Source: Hydrogenophaga palleronii NBRC 102513
GTDB lineage: Bacteria > Pseudomonadota > Gammaproteobacteria > Burkholderiales > Burkholderiaceae_C
Assembly (NCBI RefSeq): GCF_001571225.1
Contig: NZ_BCTJ01000017.1
Location: forward strand, 1-64,000
Reading direction: 5' to 3'
Length of the DNA: 64,000 nucleotides
The translations under genes and the position numbers were made by a program. Below, in pieces: positions 55,671-63,716 of the stretch (the stretch's first letter is position 1; the number at the start of each line of letters is the position of its first letter). The notes beneath the pieces are model-generated. The model did no database searches. It saw only the letters and a program-made list of their open reading frames with translations, and had not been told where the DNA came from.

Positions 55671-56417
55671 TCAGCCCACCCGCCCGCTCAACTGCCGCGC
55701 CGCCGCCAGCACCCGCGCCACGTGGCGCGGGTCGAAGCGGTGTGCCGGCATGGTGAGGGTGAGCGCGGCGGCCACCGTATCGTCGGCCTGGAACACGGGC
55801 GCCGAGATGCCGGCCACCTCGGCCAGGCGGTCGCCCACCGCGGTCATGAAGCCGTCGGCGCGGATGCGCGCATACACGCGCTTGTCGGCTGGTGTGGGTT
55901 TGCGGCCGTCGTCGCCGGCACCGAAGGCCGAGAGCACACGCCCGCCGGTGCCCCGGTGCAACGGCAGCACCTCGCCGGCGCGGATGTGGTCGCGCACCGG
56001 CTGCGGTGAGTCCACGCGGTAGAGGCACAGGCGGGTCTGGTTCGGCGCCTGGCCCTGGCGCACGTGGTAGGCCGCACTTTCGCCGGTGGCCGCTACCAAC
56101 TGGCGCAGCACCGGCATGACGATGCGGTCGAGCGAGAACGACGCCGCGTACACGCCGTGCAGGCGCGCCACCTCACCGCCCAGCGCGTAGCGCCCGTCGT
56201 CCAGCCGCTGCAGCAGGTGCGCGTGTTCCAGCGAGGCGAGCAGGCGCAGCGCGGTGCTCTTGTGCAGTTGCGTGCGCTCGGCCAGTTCGGCCAGCGAGAG
56301 CGTGGCATCCCCGGCGCGGAAGGCGCCGAGCAGGGAGAGCGCGCGGTCCACCGCAGCGGTGCCACCGCTGGCAGCGTTGCCATCGGCCAGCGAAGGGGTG
56401 GCGGTTTTGCGGGGCAT
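55671..56417 (-). CDS. IclR-family transcriptional regulator
   Basis: The 248-residue product has an N-terminal winged helix (residues about 20-75: AAVDRALSLLGAFRAGDA, LAELAERTQLHKSTALRLLA) and a C-terminal IclR effector domain (about 95-245) with LRQLVAATGESAAYHVRQG and FMTAVGDRLAEVAGISAPVF. ATG 56417 (MPRKTATPS) is preferred over an in-frame start that reaches into the operator region. It is divergent from the lyase and CoA-transferase genes, which it probably controls. Confidence 0.88.
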   Translation of the reverse strand: MPRKTATPSLADGNAASGGTAAVDRALSLLGAFRAGDATLSLAELAERTQLHKSTALRLLASLEHAHLLQRLDDGRYALGGEVARLHGVYAASFSLDRIVMPVLRQLVAATGESAAYHVRQGQAPNQTRLCLYRVDSPQPVRDHIRAGEVLPLHRGTGGRVLSAFGAGDDGRKPTPADKRVYARIRADGFMTAVGDRLAEVAGISAPVFQADDTVAAALTLTMPAHRFDPRHVARVLAAARQLSGRVG

Positions 56418-56467
56418 GGTGGGCGCGGGGCAGCTGGTATGTACCGGGTTGACAGTGGCATGGGCAT

Positions 56468-56496
56468 CTGCCATTCTTTTGGCAGTAAGAATACTG
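56468..56496. promoter_or_regulatory. Overlapping inverted repeats in the iclR-lyase control region
   Basis: CTGCCA (56468-56473) pairs with TGGCAG (56480-56485), and CAGTA (56483-56487) with TACTG (56492-56496). The two dyads overlap in a 116-base divergent promoter region that is AT-rich for this genome. They are candidate IclR-family operators. Confidence 0.45.
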
Positions 56497-56533
56497 TTCT
56501 ATCTAGCGAAACGCAAGACGACGCGCCGTTTTC

Positions 56534-57466
56534 ATGTCCAGAACGCCCAAGCTGCCCGAAGTGCTCATCAGCGAAGTTGGTCCACGCGACGGCCTGCAGT
56601 CGGTGCAGGCCACCATGCCGACGCTGCACAAGCTGCGCTGGATCGACGCGCTGGTGGCTGCCGGCCTGCGCGAGATCGAGGTCGGCTCCTTCGTGCCGGC
56701 CCGGCTGCTGCCGCAGATGGCCGACGTGGTGGATGTGGTGCAGCACGCGCTGCGCCACTCCGGCCTGACCGTGATGGCCTTGGTGCCCAACCGTCGCGGC
56801 GCCGAGGCCGCGCTCGCCGCAGGCGTGCACAAGATCACCCTGCCGGTGTCGGCCAGCGAGGCGCACTCGCTGGCCAACGTGCGCAAGACGCGTGAGCAGA
56901 TGCTGGACGAGCTGCGCGCGGTGCACGCGCTGCGCCGCGACAGCGCGCCCGGCGTGGCGATGGAAGTGGGCCTGTCCACCGCCTTCGGTTGCACGCTGCA
57001 GGGCGTGGTGGCCGAGGACGACGTGATCCGCCTGGCCGTGGCCTGCGTGGAGGCGGGGGTGGACGAGGTCGGCCTGTCCGACACCACCGGCATGGCCAAC
57101 CCGGCGCAGGTGCGCCGCCTGTTCACCCGCCTGCGCGCGGAACTGGGCGCACGCGCCGGTGCCGCCCACATGCACAACACGCGCGGCTTGGGCCTGGCCA
57201 ATTGCCTGGCGGCTTATGACGTGGGCGTGCGCACCTTCGACGCCTCGCTCGGTGGCCTGGGCGGTTGCCCGTATGCGCCCGGTGCGTCGGGCAACGTGGT
57301 CACCGAAGACCTGGTCTTCATGTTCGAGGCCATGGGCGTGCGCACCGGCGTGAACCTTCCACAACTGATCGCCGCACGCGCGCCGCTCCAGGCCGGCCTG
57401 CCGAGTGAGCCGGTGTACGGCATGACACCCGAAGCCGGCCTGCCCAAGGGCTGGGCCACGGCCTGA
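56534..57466 (+). CDS. Hydroxymethylglutaryl-CoA lyase-like enzyme
   Basis: The 310-residue TIM-barrel protein of the DRE-TIM metallolyase family has EVGPRDGLQSVQA (residues 14-26), the metal/acyl-CoA-binding opening, VGLSDTTGMANPAQVRR, AAHMHNTRGLGLANCLAA with the metal-binding His pair, and LGGLGGCPYAPGASGNVVTE near the C-terminal active-site Cys loop. HMG-CoA lyase itself cleaves HMG-CoA to acetoacetate and acetyl-CoA; related enzymes cleave other 3-hydroxy-3-methyl acyl-CoAs. It is followed after 17 bases by a family III CoA-transferase gene, suggesting an acid is activated with CoA and then cleaved. Confidence 0.85.
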   Translation: MSRTPKLPEVLISEVGPRDGLQSVQATMPTLHKLRWIDALVAAGLREIEVGSFVPARLLPQMADVVDVVQHALRHSGLTVMALVPNRRGAEAALAAGVHKITLPVSASEAHSLANVRKTREQMLDELRAVHALRRDSAPGVAMEVGLSTAFGCTLQGVVAEDDVIRLAVACVEAGVDEVGLSDTTGMANPAQVRRLFTRLRAELGARAGAAHMHNTRGLGLANCLAAYDVGVRTFDASLGGLGGCPYAPGASGNVVTEDLVFMFEAMGVRTGVNLPQLIAARAPLQAGLPSEPVYGMTPEAGLPKGWATA

Positions 57467-57483
57467 TCTTCATCCCGCCCCCC

Positions 57484-58716
57484 ATGACCCACACTTCCGC
57501 TGACGCCACCACCCACACCACCGCTGCCCGCCCGCTGCCCTTCGAGGGCATCCGCGTCGTTGAATTCACCCACATGGTGATGGGCCCCACCTGCGGCATG
57601 GTGCTGGCCGATCTGGGCGCCGAGGTCATCAAGGTCGAGCCGCCCACGGGCGACAACACGCGCCGCCTGCTCGGCTCGGGCGCCGGTTTCTACCCGCTGT
57701 TCAACCGTAACAAGAAAAGCCTGGTGCTGGACCTGCAGACGCCCGAAGGCCGCGAGGCGGTGCTGCGCCTGATCGCCACCGCCGACGTGGTGAGCGAGAA
57801 CTTCAAACCCGGCACCATGCAGAAGCTGGGGCTGGACTACGCCAGCCTGAAGAAGCTCAACCCGCGTCTCATCTACGTCAGCCACAAAGGCTTTCTGCCC
57901 GGGCCTTACGACCACCGCACCGCGCTCGACGAGGTGGTGCAGATGATGGGCGGCCTGGCCTACATGACAGGGCGACCGGGCGACCCGCTGCGCGCCGGTT
58001 CGTCGGTGAACGACATCATGGGCGGCCTGTTCGGCGCCATCGGCGTGATGGCCGCGCTCAGCGCGCGCGAACGCACCGGCGAAGGTGTGGAGGTGCAAAG
58101 CGCGCTGTTCGAGAACAACGTGTTCCTGGTCGCGCAGCACATGATGCAGTTCGCCGTCACCGGCCTGCCCGCCGCGCCCATGCCCGAGCGCATCTCGTCC
58201 TGGGGCATCTACGACGTGTTCCAGGTGAAGGGCGGCGAGCAGATCTTTCTCGCGGTGGTGAGCGACACCCAGTGGGCGATCTTCTGCGACGCCTTCGGGT
58301 ATGCCGACCTGCGGGACGACGCGCGCCTGCAGGGCAACAACAACCGCGTGCGTTGCCGCGACTGGTTGATTCCGCTGCTGCGCGAGCGCCTGGCGCTGCA
58401 GAGCGCGAGCGAACTGGCCGCCGTGTTCGAGCGCCACGGCCTGCCCTTTGCGCCCATCACCAAACCGCACGAGCTGTTGGCCGATCCGCACCTGTGCGCC
58501 ACCGGCGGCCTGGCGCCCATCACCCTGCCCGATGGCGAGCGCGCCGGCGAAACCGCACAGACCGTGCTGCTGCCGCTGGCGCTGGACGGCGAGCGCCTGG
58601 GCGTGCGCCGCAGCCCGCCGCGCCTGGGCGAACACAGCGACGCCCTGCTGACCGAGCTGGGTTATGCGCCAGACGACGTGGCGCGGTTGAGCCGAACGGT
58701 GGAAAAGCCTGCGTGA
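57484..58716 (+). CDS. Family III (CaiB/BaiF) CoA-transferase
   Basis: The 410-residue product has the family start GIRVVEFTHMVMGPTCGMVL near residue 22, LADLGAEVIKVEPPTGDNTR, the NRNKKSLVLDLQTPEG block, and SENFKPGTMQKLGLDY; the interlocked-dimer fold is expected. Members move CoA between dicarboxylic acids such as succinate, oxalate and hydroxymethylglutarate. The neighbouring lyase suggests 3-hydroxy-3-methylglutarate or a relative as acceptor. It is probably co-transcribed with the lyase under IclR control. Confidence 0.88.
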   Translation: MTHTSADATTHTTAARPLPFEGIRVVEFTHMVMGPTCGMVLADLGAEVIKVEPPTGDNTRRLLGSGAGFYPLFNRNKKSLVLDLQTPEGREAVLRLIATADVVSENFKPGTMQKLGLDYASLKKLNPRLIYVSHKGFLPGPYDHRTALDEVVQMMGGLAYMTGRPGDPLRAGSSVNDIMGGLFGAIGVMAALSARERTGEGVEVQSALFENNVFLVAQHMMQFAVTGLPAAPMPERISSWGIYDVFQVKGGEQIFLAVVSDTQWAIFCDAFGYADLRDDARLQGNNNRVRCRDWLIPLLRERLALQSASELAAVFERHGLPFAPITKPHELLADPHLCATGGLAPITLPDGERAGETAQTVLLPLALDGERLGVRRSPPRLGEHSDALLTELGYAPDDVARLSRTVEKPA

Positions 58717-58780
58717 ATGTCATCAATCAACGCCCGGGTTTCATCCATCCTTCACCTCCAGTGAGGTAATCTTTGGCCCC

Positions 58781-59719
58781 GTGGCCAAACTCAAGCAACT
58801 CGAAACCTTTGCGGCCGTGGCGACCCGCGGCAGCCTGACGGCGGCGGCCAAAGCCGAGGGCGTGGCCCCGGCCATCATCGGGCGCCGGCTCGACGCCCTG
58901 GAAACCCGGCTGGGCGTGAAACTGATGGTGCGCACCACGCGGCGCATCACGCTCACCCACGAAGGCAGCGCCTTCCTGGAAGACTGCCAGCGCCTGCTGG
59001 TGGACCTGGCCAACGCCGAAGCCAGCGTGAGCGCCGGCGGCGTCAAGGCCAGCGGGCATCTGCGCATCACCGCGCCGGCCGGCTTCGGCCGCCGCCACGT
59101 GGCGCCGCTGGTGCCGCGTTTCCACGAACTGCACCCTGAAGTCACCATCTCGCTCAACCTGAGCGACCGCGTGGTGGACGTGGCCGGCGAGGCCTACGAC
59201 TGCGCGGTGCGCGTGGGCGACCTGCCCGACTCCTCGCTGGTGAGCGTGCGCCTGGCCGACAACCGCCGCCGCTGCGTGGCCGCGCCGCGTTACCTGCAGC
59301 AGCACGGCCGCCCGCAGGTGCCGGCCGACCTGGCGCGCTTTGACTGCCTCACGTTGTCCAGCGACGCTTCGCAGACGCGCGGCTGGGCGTTTTCGGTGCC
59401 GTCAGTGGGCGACAAGCACGCCGCCAACGCCGAGCGCGAGATCGTGCACCTGCGCCCGGTCGGCCCGCTGGACTGCACCGACGGCCAGGTGTTGCGCGAA
59501 TGGTGCCTGGCCGGTTACGGCATCGCCTGGCGCAGCACCTGGGAGATCGAGGCCGACATCGCCGCCGGGCGGCTGGAGAGCGTGCTCGACGATTTCGCCG
59601 CGCCGCCCAACGGCATCTTCGTGCTGTTCCCGCAGCGCAAGCACATGGCCTTGCGGGTGCGCCTGTGGATCGACTTCCTCAAGCAGGAGTACGCGCGGCC
59701 CGATTTCTGGGCTTCCTGA
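58781..59719 (+). CDS. LysR-family transcriptional regulator
   Basis: The 312-residue product has an N-terminal winged helix (residues 1-65: KLKQLETFAAVATRGSLTAA, PAIIGRRLDALETRLGVKL) and a periplasmic-binding-like effector domain (about 90-300) with GHLRITAPAGFGRRHVAPLV and LREWCLAGYGIAWRSTWEIE. The start codon is GTG 58781; TAATCT about 8 bases upstream resembles a -10, giving a leaderless or nearly leaderless message. It is co-directional with the CoA-transferase gene 64 bases upstream, so it may belong with it or with the FMN reductase downstream. Confidence 0.87.
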   Translation: MAKLKQLETFAAVATRGSLTAAAKAEGVAPAIIGRRLDALETRLGVKLMVRTTRRITLTHEGSAFLEDCQRLLVDLANAEASVSAGGVKASGHLRITAPAGFGRRHVAPLVPRFHELHPEVTISLNLSDRVVDVAGEAYDCAVRVGDLPDSSLVSVRLADNRRRCVAAPRYLQQHGRPQVPADLARFDCLTLSSDASQTRGWAFSVPSVGDKHAANAEREIVHLRPVGPLDCTDGQVLREWCLAGYGIAWRSTWEIEADIAAGRLESVLDDFAAPPNGIFVLFPQRKHMALRVRLWIDFLKQEYARPDFWAS

Positions 59720-59730
59720 GATCCTGTCTC

Positions 59731-59772
59731 CCGAATCCGAATCCGAATCCGAATCCGAATCCGAATCCGAAT
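59731..59772 (+). repeat. CCGAAT hexamer tandem repeat (seven copies)
   Basis: Seven exact copies of CCGAAT run from 59731, followed by a partial CC, between the LysR stop (59719) and the FMN reductase start (59819). No mismatch breaks the tract. It is non-coding in the annotated frames. Such tracts can change copy number by slippage. Confidence 0.9.
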
Positions 59773-59818
59773 CCTTCTCCCGACTTCTTCAACCCCCACA
59801 CCCGGAACACACAACACC

Positions 59819-60382
59819 ATGGTTTCCTTGCTCGGCATCTCCGGCAGCCTGCGCGCATCGTCTTTCAACACCGCCTTGCTGCGCGCGGCCCAGCCGCTGG
59901 CGGGCGACAGCGCGCGGCTGGACGCCGCCACGCTGCACGGCATTCCGCTCTACGACGGTGACCTGGAGCAGCGTGAAGGCACGCCGGCGGCGGTGCGCAC
60001 GCTGAAAGAACAGATCCTCGCCAGCGACGGCCTGCTGCTGGTCTCGCCCGAATACAACAACGGCGTGCCCGGTGTGTTCAAGAACGCGGTGGACTGGCTC
60101 TCGCGCCCCACGCCCGGCCTGCCCGACGTGTTCCGCGAGCGCCCGGTGGCGGTCATCGGCGCCTCCCCTGGTGGCTTCGGCACCATCCTGTCGCAGGCGC
60201 ACTGGCTGCCGGTGCTGCGCACCCTGGGCACCCACACCTGGCAGGGTGGCCGGCTGATGGTGTCGCGCGCGTCTTCGGTGTTCGGTGAAGACGGCACGCT
60301 GCAGGACGACAAGGTGCGCCAGCAGCTCGGCGAATTCGTGCAGGGCTTCGCGGCCTTCGTGGCGGGCACGAAGCGGGGCTGA
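59819..60382 (+). CDS. NADPH-dependent FMN reductase family protein
   Basis: The 187-residue flavodoxin-like product opens with the FMN phosphate loop LLGISGSLRASSFNTALLRA (residues 4-23), and has LLLVSPEYNNGVPGVFKNAV and VIGASPGGFGTILSQ, the usual landmarks of the family. It reduces flavin or quinones with NAD(P)H. No good Shine-Dalgarno precedes ATG 59819; a CCGAAT tract lies 47 bases upstream. It converges with the davA gene eight bases away. Confidence 0.9.
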   Translation: MVSLLGISGSLRASSFNTALLRAAQPLAGDSARLDAATLHGIPLYDGDLEQREGTPAAVRTLKEQILASDGLLLVSPEYNNGVPGVFKNAVDWLSRPTPGLPDVFRERPVAVIGASPGGFGTILSQAHWLPVLRTLGTHTWQGGRLMVSRASSVFGEDGTLQDDKVRQQLGEFVQGFAAFVAGTKRG

Positions 60383-60389
60383 GCCGGCT

Positions 60390-61193
60390 TCAGCGGGCCA
60401 GCGGTCCGTACAGATCGGGCCGCCGGTCCTTCAGCTGCGAACCGGCGCGGTCGGCCAGCAAGGCGCTGCGCGACAGCGTGACGATCTCCAGCGCTTCGGT
60501 GCGCGCGGCCTGCGCGAGCAACCGGCCCATGGCGTCGCACACCGTGCTCAGGCCACCGTAGGTGGTGCCGCCTTCGCTGCCGCAGGCGTTGGCGTAGGCG
60601 ACGAACACGCGGTTCTCCAGCGCGCGCGCCGGCAGCAGCAGCTGCGGCACCTCGTCGTACTCGACCATGTTGGCGGTCGGTACCAGGATCGCATCGGCGC
60701 CTTGCAGTGCGAGGCCACGCGCGGGTTCGGGGAACTCGATGTCGTAACAGACCAGCAGGCCGAGTTGCCAGCCGCGCCAGGTGAACACGGCAGGGGCTTG
60801 CGGGCCGGGGCTGAACTGCGCGCGGTCGGTGTCGCCGAACAGCTGGGTCTTGCGGTAGTTCGCCAGGCGCTGGCCATGTTCGTCCACGAACTGCGCCGCG
60901 TTGTACGGCTTGCCGTCAGGCCGCTGTTCGGGGTAGCCGTAGGCGATGGCGATGCCGTGTTGCCTTGCGATGCCGGCCACCGCCTGCGCCAGCGCGCCAT
61001 CGGCCGGCTCGGCCACGGCGGCCACGGCATCGACGCCGATCTGGTAACCGGTGAGCGACATCTCCGGGCAGACCAGCAGGTCGGCGCCCTGGGCACGCGC
61101 CTGTGCCGCGGTGGCGTCGAGCAGCAGCAGGGCTTCGGTGCTGTGCGCGGCGTAGGGGCACTGCCAGATGGCGAGGTGGAGGTCTGGTGCCAT
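60390..61193 (-). CDS. davA: 5-aminopentanamidase (delta-aminovaleramidase), nitrilase superfamily
   Basis: DavA hydrolyses 5-aminopentanamide to 5-aminopentanoate in the lysine monooxygenase pathway. The 267-residue carbon-nitrogen hydrolase has the Glu-Lys-Cys triad: Glu in LLVCPEMSLTGY, Lys in NYRKTQLFGDTDRAQFSPG, and Cys in LLVCYDIEFPEPARGLAL. The motifs match my recollection of Pseudomonas putida DavA closely. It starts 8 bases after the davB-like stop (ATG 61193), so the two are an operon. Other nitrilase functions are possible, but the neighbour makes this assignment likely. Confidence 0.85.
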   Translation of the reverse strand: MAPDLHLAIWQCPYAAHSTEALLLLDATAAQARAQGADLLVCPEMSLTGYQIGVDAVAAVAEPADGALAQAVAGIARQHGIAIAYGYPEQRPDGKPYNAAQFVDEHGQRLANYRKTQLFGDTDRAQFSPGPQAPAVFTWRGWQLGLLVCYDIEFPEPARGLALQGADAILVPTANMVEYDEVPQLLLPARALENRVFVAYANACGSEGGTTYGGLSTVCDAMGRLLAQAARTEALEIVTLSRSALLADRAGSQLKDRRPDLYGPLAR

Positions 61194-61201
61194 GGTGGTG
61201 C

Positions 61202-62893
61202 TCAGTCGGGAAGTGCCATCGGGCCGAGCGTGGCGAACAGGTCGCCCGGTCCGGGGTTGTCGGCGTGCGTGCGCCCGCCCAGGTGTTTGACGATGCCCCA
61301 CACCGCGTTGAGCGAGGTCTGCACCGCGCCCTCGACCCAGGCCGGGGTGAAGGACACGTCGTCACCGGCCAGGAAGATGCCGCGTTCGGCGGCGGCGAAA
61401 CCGTCCTGCATGAAGTGGCTGTACATGCGGTGGTTGTAGCGGTAGTGGCCGGGCAGCGCGCCCTTGAAGGCGCCGAGGAAATGCGGGTCGGCCTCCCAAG
61501 ACACGCTGATCGGGTCGCCGATGATGTGGCTGGCAATGCCCACGTCGGGGTAGATCTTCTGCAGCGCCTGCAGCGCGAGCTGCACGCGCCTGTGGGTGTC
61601 GTGCGGCAGCATCTTCAGCGCGTCGCCCATCCAGGCGTAGCTCAGGCAGATCACGCCGGGCTGCTCGGGGCCGTTGTCGAACAGGTAGGTGCCGCGCGTG
61701 AGGCGGTCGGTGAGCGTCATGCCCATCTGCGGCCAGCCCTTTTGCGCACCCCGTTCGCGCAGTTCGTTCCAGAACGGGCGGTCCACCATCACGAAGGTTT
61801 TGGACGACTGCATGTAGCGCGTGCGGTCCAGCGCCATCCAGTGTTTCTGCGAGAACAGCGTTTCTTCCACCGCGATCTGCGTCGTCAGCAGCCAGCTCTG
61901 GCAGGTGGTGAGCACGGCCGGATAACGGTGGGTGTTGCCCCAGGTGTCGGTGACGGCCAGCTCGTTGCTGGCCGCGCGTGCGATGGCCGTGACACCGGGG
62001 CGCGGCGCACCGTGGTGCAGGCTGGCCAGCGTGGTGCCGGCGGGCCAGTGGCGCAGCTCGTGCGCGGCCGGCGCGTGTTGCCACAGGCCGAGTGGCACCT
62101 GCTGCACACCACCCACGATGAGGTACTGGTTCTCGTCGCAGCCGGTGAGCACCACGCGCAGGATTTCCAGCATCGAGTTGGGAAAGTCCGAGTCCCAGCC
62201 GCCGGTGCCGAAGCCGACCTGGCCGAACACCTCGCGGTGCTGGAACGACAACCGCGCAAAGGCCTCGGAGGTGGCGACAAAGTCGTAGAAGGTGCGGTCG
62301 TCCCAGAGCGGCACCAGCCGGTCCCACAGCGCCTTGAGTTTCACCGCGTCGCGCTCGCGCAGCGCCTGCTGCAGGCCGCTGAAACCGGCACCGGCTTCCA
62401 GCGCCTGGTCCCAGGCCTGCGCCACCTCGGCAAACAGCGGCGGCAGGTCGGCCAGGCTGCGCGCCCAATGCGTCTGGCCTTCCAGATCCACCACGGTGCA
62501 GTTGGCCGCCGGCGTGAGCGGGTTGGGGAAAGGGCGGGTCTGCAGGCCGAGCCGGTTGACGTAATGGAAGAACGCGGTGCTCGACGCCGGGAAGCGCATG
62601 CCGCCGAGTTCGGCCACCACGCCCTGGCCGCCCTCGAACGCCTGCGAGCGCAGCCGCCCGCCCATGCGCGAGGCTTCGTACAGCACGGGCTTGAGGCCCA
62701 GCTTCATCAACTCGTAGGCCGCCACCATGCCGGCCATGCCGGCGCCGACGATGGCCACCTCCTGCCCGAGCCGCTCGGCCGGCAGCTCACCCAGGCCTTG
62801 CGGGTGCTGGATCCAGTCGTCGAAGGCGAACGGGAAGTCCGGGCCGAACAGGGTCAGGGGTGCGTTGGCGTCGCGTGGGGCGGGCATGGGCAT
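61202..62893 (-). CDS. davB: L-lysine 2-monooxygenase-like flavoprotein (DavB)
   Basis: This FAD flavoprotein of the tryptophan/lysine 2-monooxygenase group converts L-lysine to 5-aminopentanamide, CO2 and water. The 563-residue product has FGPDFPFAFDDW near residue 15, the FAD dinucleotide motif VAIVGAGMAGMVAAYELMK near 46, LGGMRFPASSTAFFHYVNRL, and C-terminal FLAGDDVSFTPAWVEGAVQT. Several blocks, such as FPNSMLEILRVVLTG and GVICLSYAWMGDALKMLP, agree with recollected DavB rather than IaaM. ATG 62893 and ATG 62887 are close alternatives. The gene lies between lysE-like and davA on one strand. Confidence 0.88.
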   Translation of the reverse strand: MPMPAPRDANAPLTLFGPDFPFAFDDWIQHPQGLGELPAERLGQEVAIVGAGMAGMVAAYELMKLGLKPVLYEASRMGGRLRSQAFEGGQGVVAELGGMRFPASSTAFFHYVNRLGLQTRPFPNPLTPAANCTVVDLEGQTHWARSLADLPPLFAEVAQAWDQALEAGAGFSGLQQALRERDAVKLKALWDRLVPLWDDRTFYDFVATSEAFARLSFQHREVFGQVGFGTGGWDSDFPNSMLEILRVVLTGCDENQYLIVGGVQQVPLGLWQHAPAAHELRHWPAGTTLASLHHGAPRPGVTAIARAASNELAVTDTWGNTHRYPAVLTTCQSWLLTTQIAVEETLFSQKHWMALDRTRYMQSSKTFVMVDRPFWNELRERGAQKGWPQMGMTLTDRLTRGTYLFDNGPEQPGVICLSYAWMGDALKMLPHDTHRRVQLALQALQKIYPDVGIASHIIGDPISVSWEADPHFLGAFKGALPGHYRYNHRMYSHFMQDGFAAAERGIFLAGDDVSFTPAWVEGAVQTSLNAVWGIVKHLGGRTHADNPGPGDLFATLGPMALPD

Positions 62894-62973
62894 GGTGCGG
62901 TCGGGGAAAGAGGAGCCCACTGTGGCAGCTGCGGCGGCGGCGCGCAATGCCGGCGCTGCCTGGGCGGTCGGGG

Positions 62974-63603
62974 TCAGAACAGGCTGACAAGCAACCAGAA
63001 CGCCGTGCCCCACATCATCAGCGCCACCAGGCCGTCCAGCGCACGCCAGACGCGCAGCGAGTTGAGCCGGCGGCCGAGCCAGAACGCGGCCGCGCCCAGG
63101 CTGACGAACCACACCAGCGAGCCGGTGGCCGCGCCCAGGCCGAAGGTCGTGCTGCCCTGGCCGTAAGCCAGCGAGGCGGTGCCGATCAGCACCGCGGTGT
63201 CGAGCCAGGCATGCGGGTTGAGGAAGGAAAAGGCCAGGGCCGACAGCACCGCCTGGCGGCGCGAGACGGGCGGGGCTGCCACGCCGCCCTGGGCGTCGAG
63301 CACGAAGGCACGCGGGCGCAGAAAACGCTGGAATGCCTGCCAGCCGTAGACCGCGAGGAACAACATGCCGGCGCCGATCAGCGCGCCCATCAGCTTGTCG
63401 GACAGGCCGCCGAGCTGCGCCAGGCCCAGCACGCCCAGGCCGATCAGCACCACGTCGGCCAGCGCGCAGGTGAGCACCGTGAGCCACAGGTGCTGGCGTT
63501 GCAGGCCCATGCGCAGCACATGGGCGTTCTGCGGGCCGATCGCCATGATCAGCGACATGCTCAGCACCATGCCGGCGGTGAAGGTGGGAAAGGCGAGGGT
63601 CAT
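62974..63603 (-). CDS. LysE/ArgO-family amino-acid exporter
   Basis: The 209-residue membrane protein has five or six spans and the LysE signature SMSLIMAIGPQNAHVLRMGL near residue 15, LNPHAWLDTAVLIGTASLA with the conserved NPHAxLD motif, and FWLGRRLNSLRVWRALD at the C-terminus. Homologues export lysine and/or arginine. It is probably the first gene of a lysE-davB-davA operon (80 bases to davB) and is divergent from an ArgP/LysG-type gene, the arrangement known for lysE/lysG in Corynebacterium. Confidence 0.88.
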   Translation of the reverse strand: MTLAFPTFTAGMVLSMSLIMAIGPQNAHVLRMGLQRQHLWLTVLTCALADVVLIGLGVLGLAQLGGLSDKLMGALIGAGMLFLAVYGWQAFQRFLRPRAFVLDAQGGVAAPPVSRRQAVLSALAFSFLNPHAWLDTAVLIGTASLAYGQGSTTFGLGAATGSLVWFVSLGAAAFWLGRRLNSLRVWRALDGLVALMMWGTAFWLLVSLF

Positions 63604-63716
63604 GGGGAAGTCCGGGAAGCGAATGCGTGGAATGGCCGCGAGTGTGCGCCCGGTTGGCTCGGTTTTAAATCAAGTTAACTTAAACTCGGATCGCTTGAAA
63701 ATAACTTGAGTTGCAT
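63604..63716. promoter_or_regulatory. Divergent lysE-lysG control region
   Basis: This 113-base gap is AT-rich relative to the window. AAGTTAACTT (63672-63681) is a perfect ten-base palindrome, and AACTTGAGTT is near the regulator start (63703-63712), suggesting LysR-type binding sites. The TTTAAAAC on the lysE side may act as a -10 region. Confidence 0.5.

Noticed and set aside
59731..59772. CRISPR array
   Set aside because: Hexamer repeats have no spacers; no cas gene is in the window.
59340..60005. Possible coding use of the CCGAAT tract as a Ser-Glu repeat
   Set aside because: The frame encoding it overlaps LysR and the FMN reductase out of frame and has no family match or ribosome site.
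61202..62893. Tryptophan 2-monooxygenase (IaaM) for auxin synthesis
   Set aside because: The same superfamily, but several blocks agree better with DavB, and the adjacent amidase is of the DavA nitrilase type rather than the IaaH amidase-signature type, with a lysine exporter next door.
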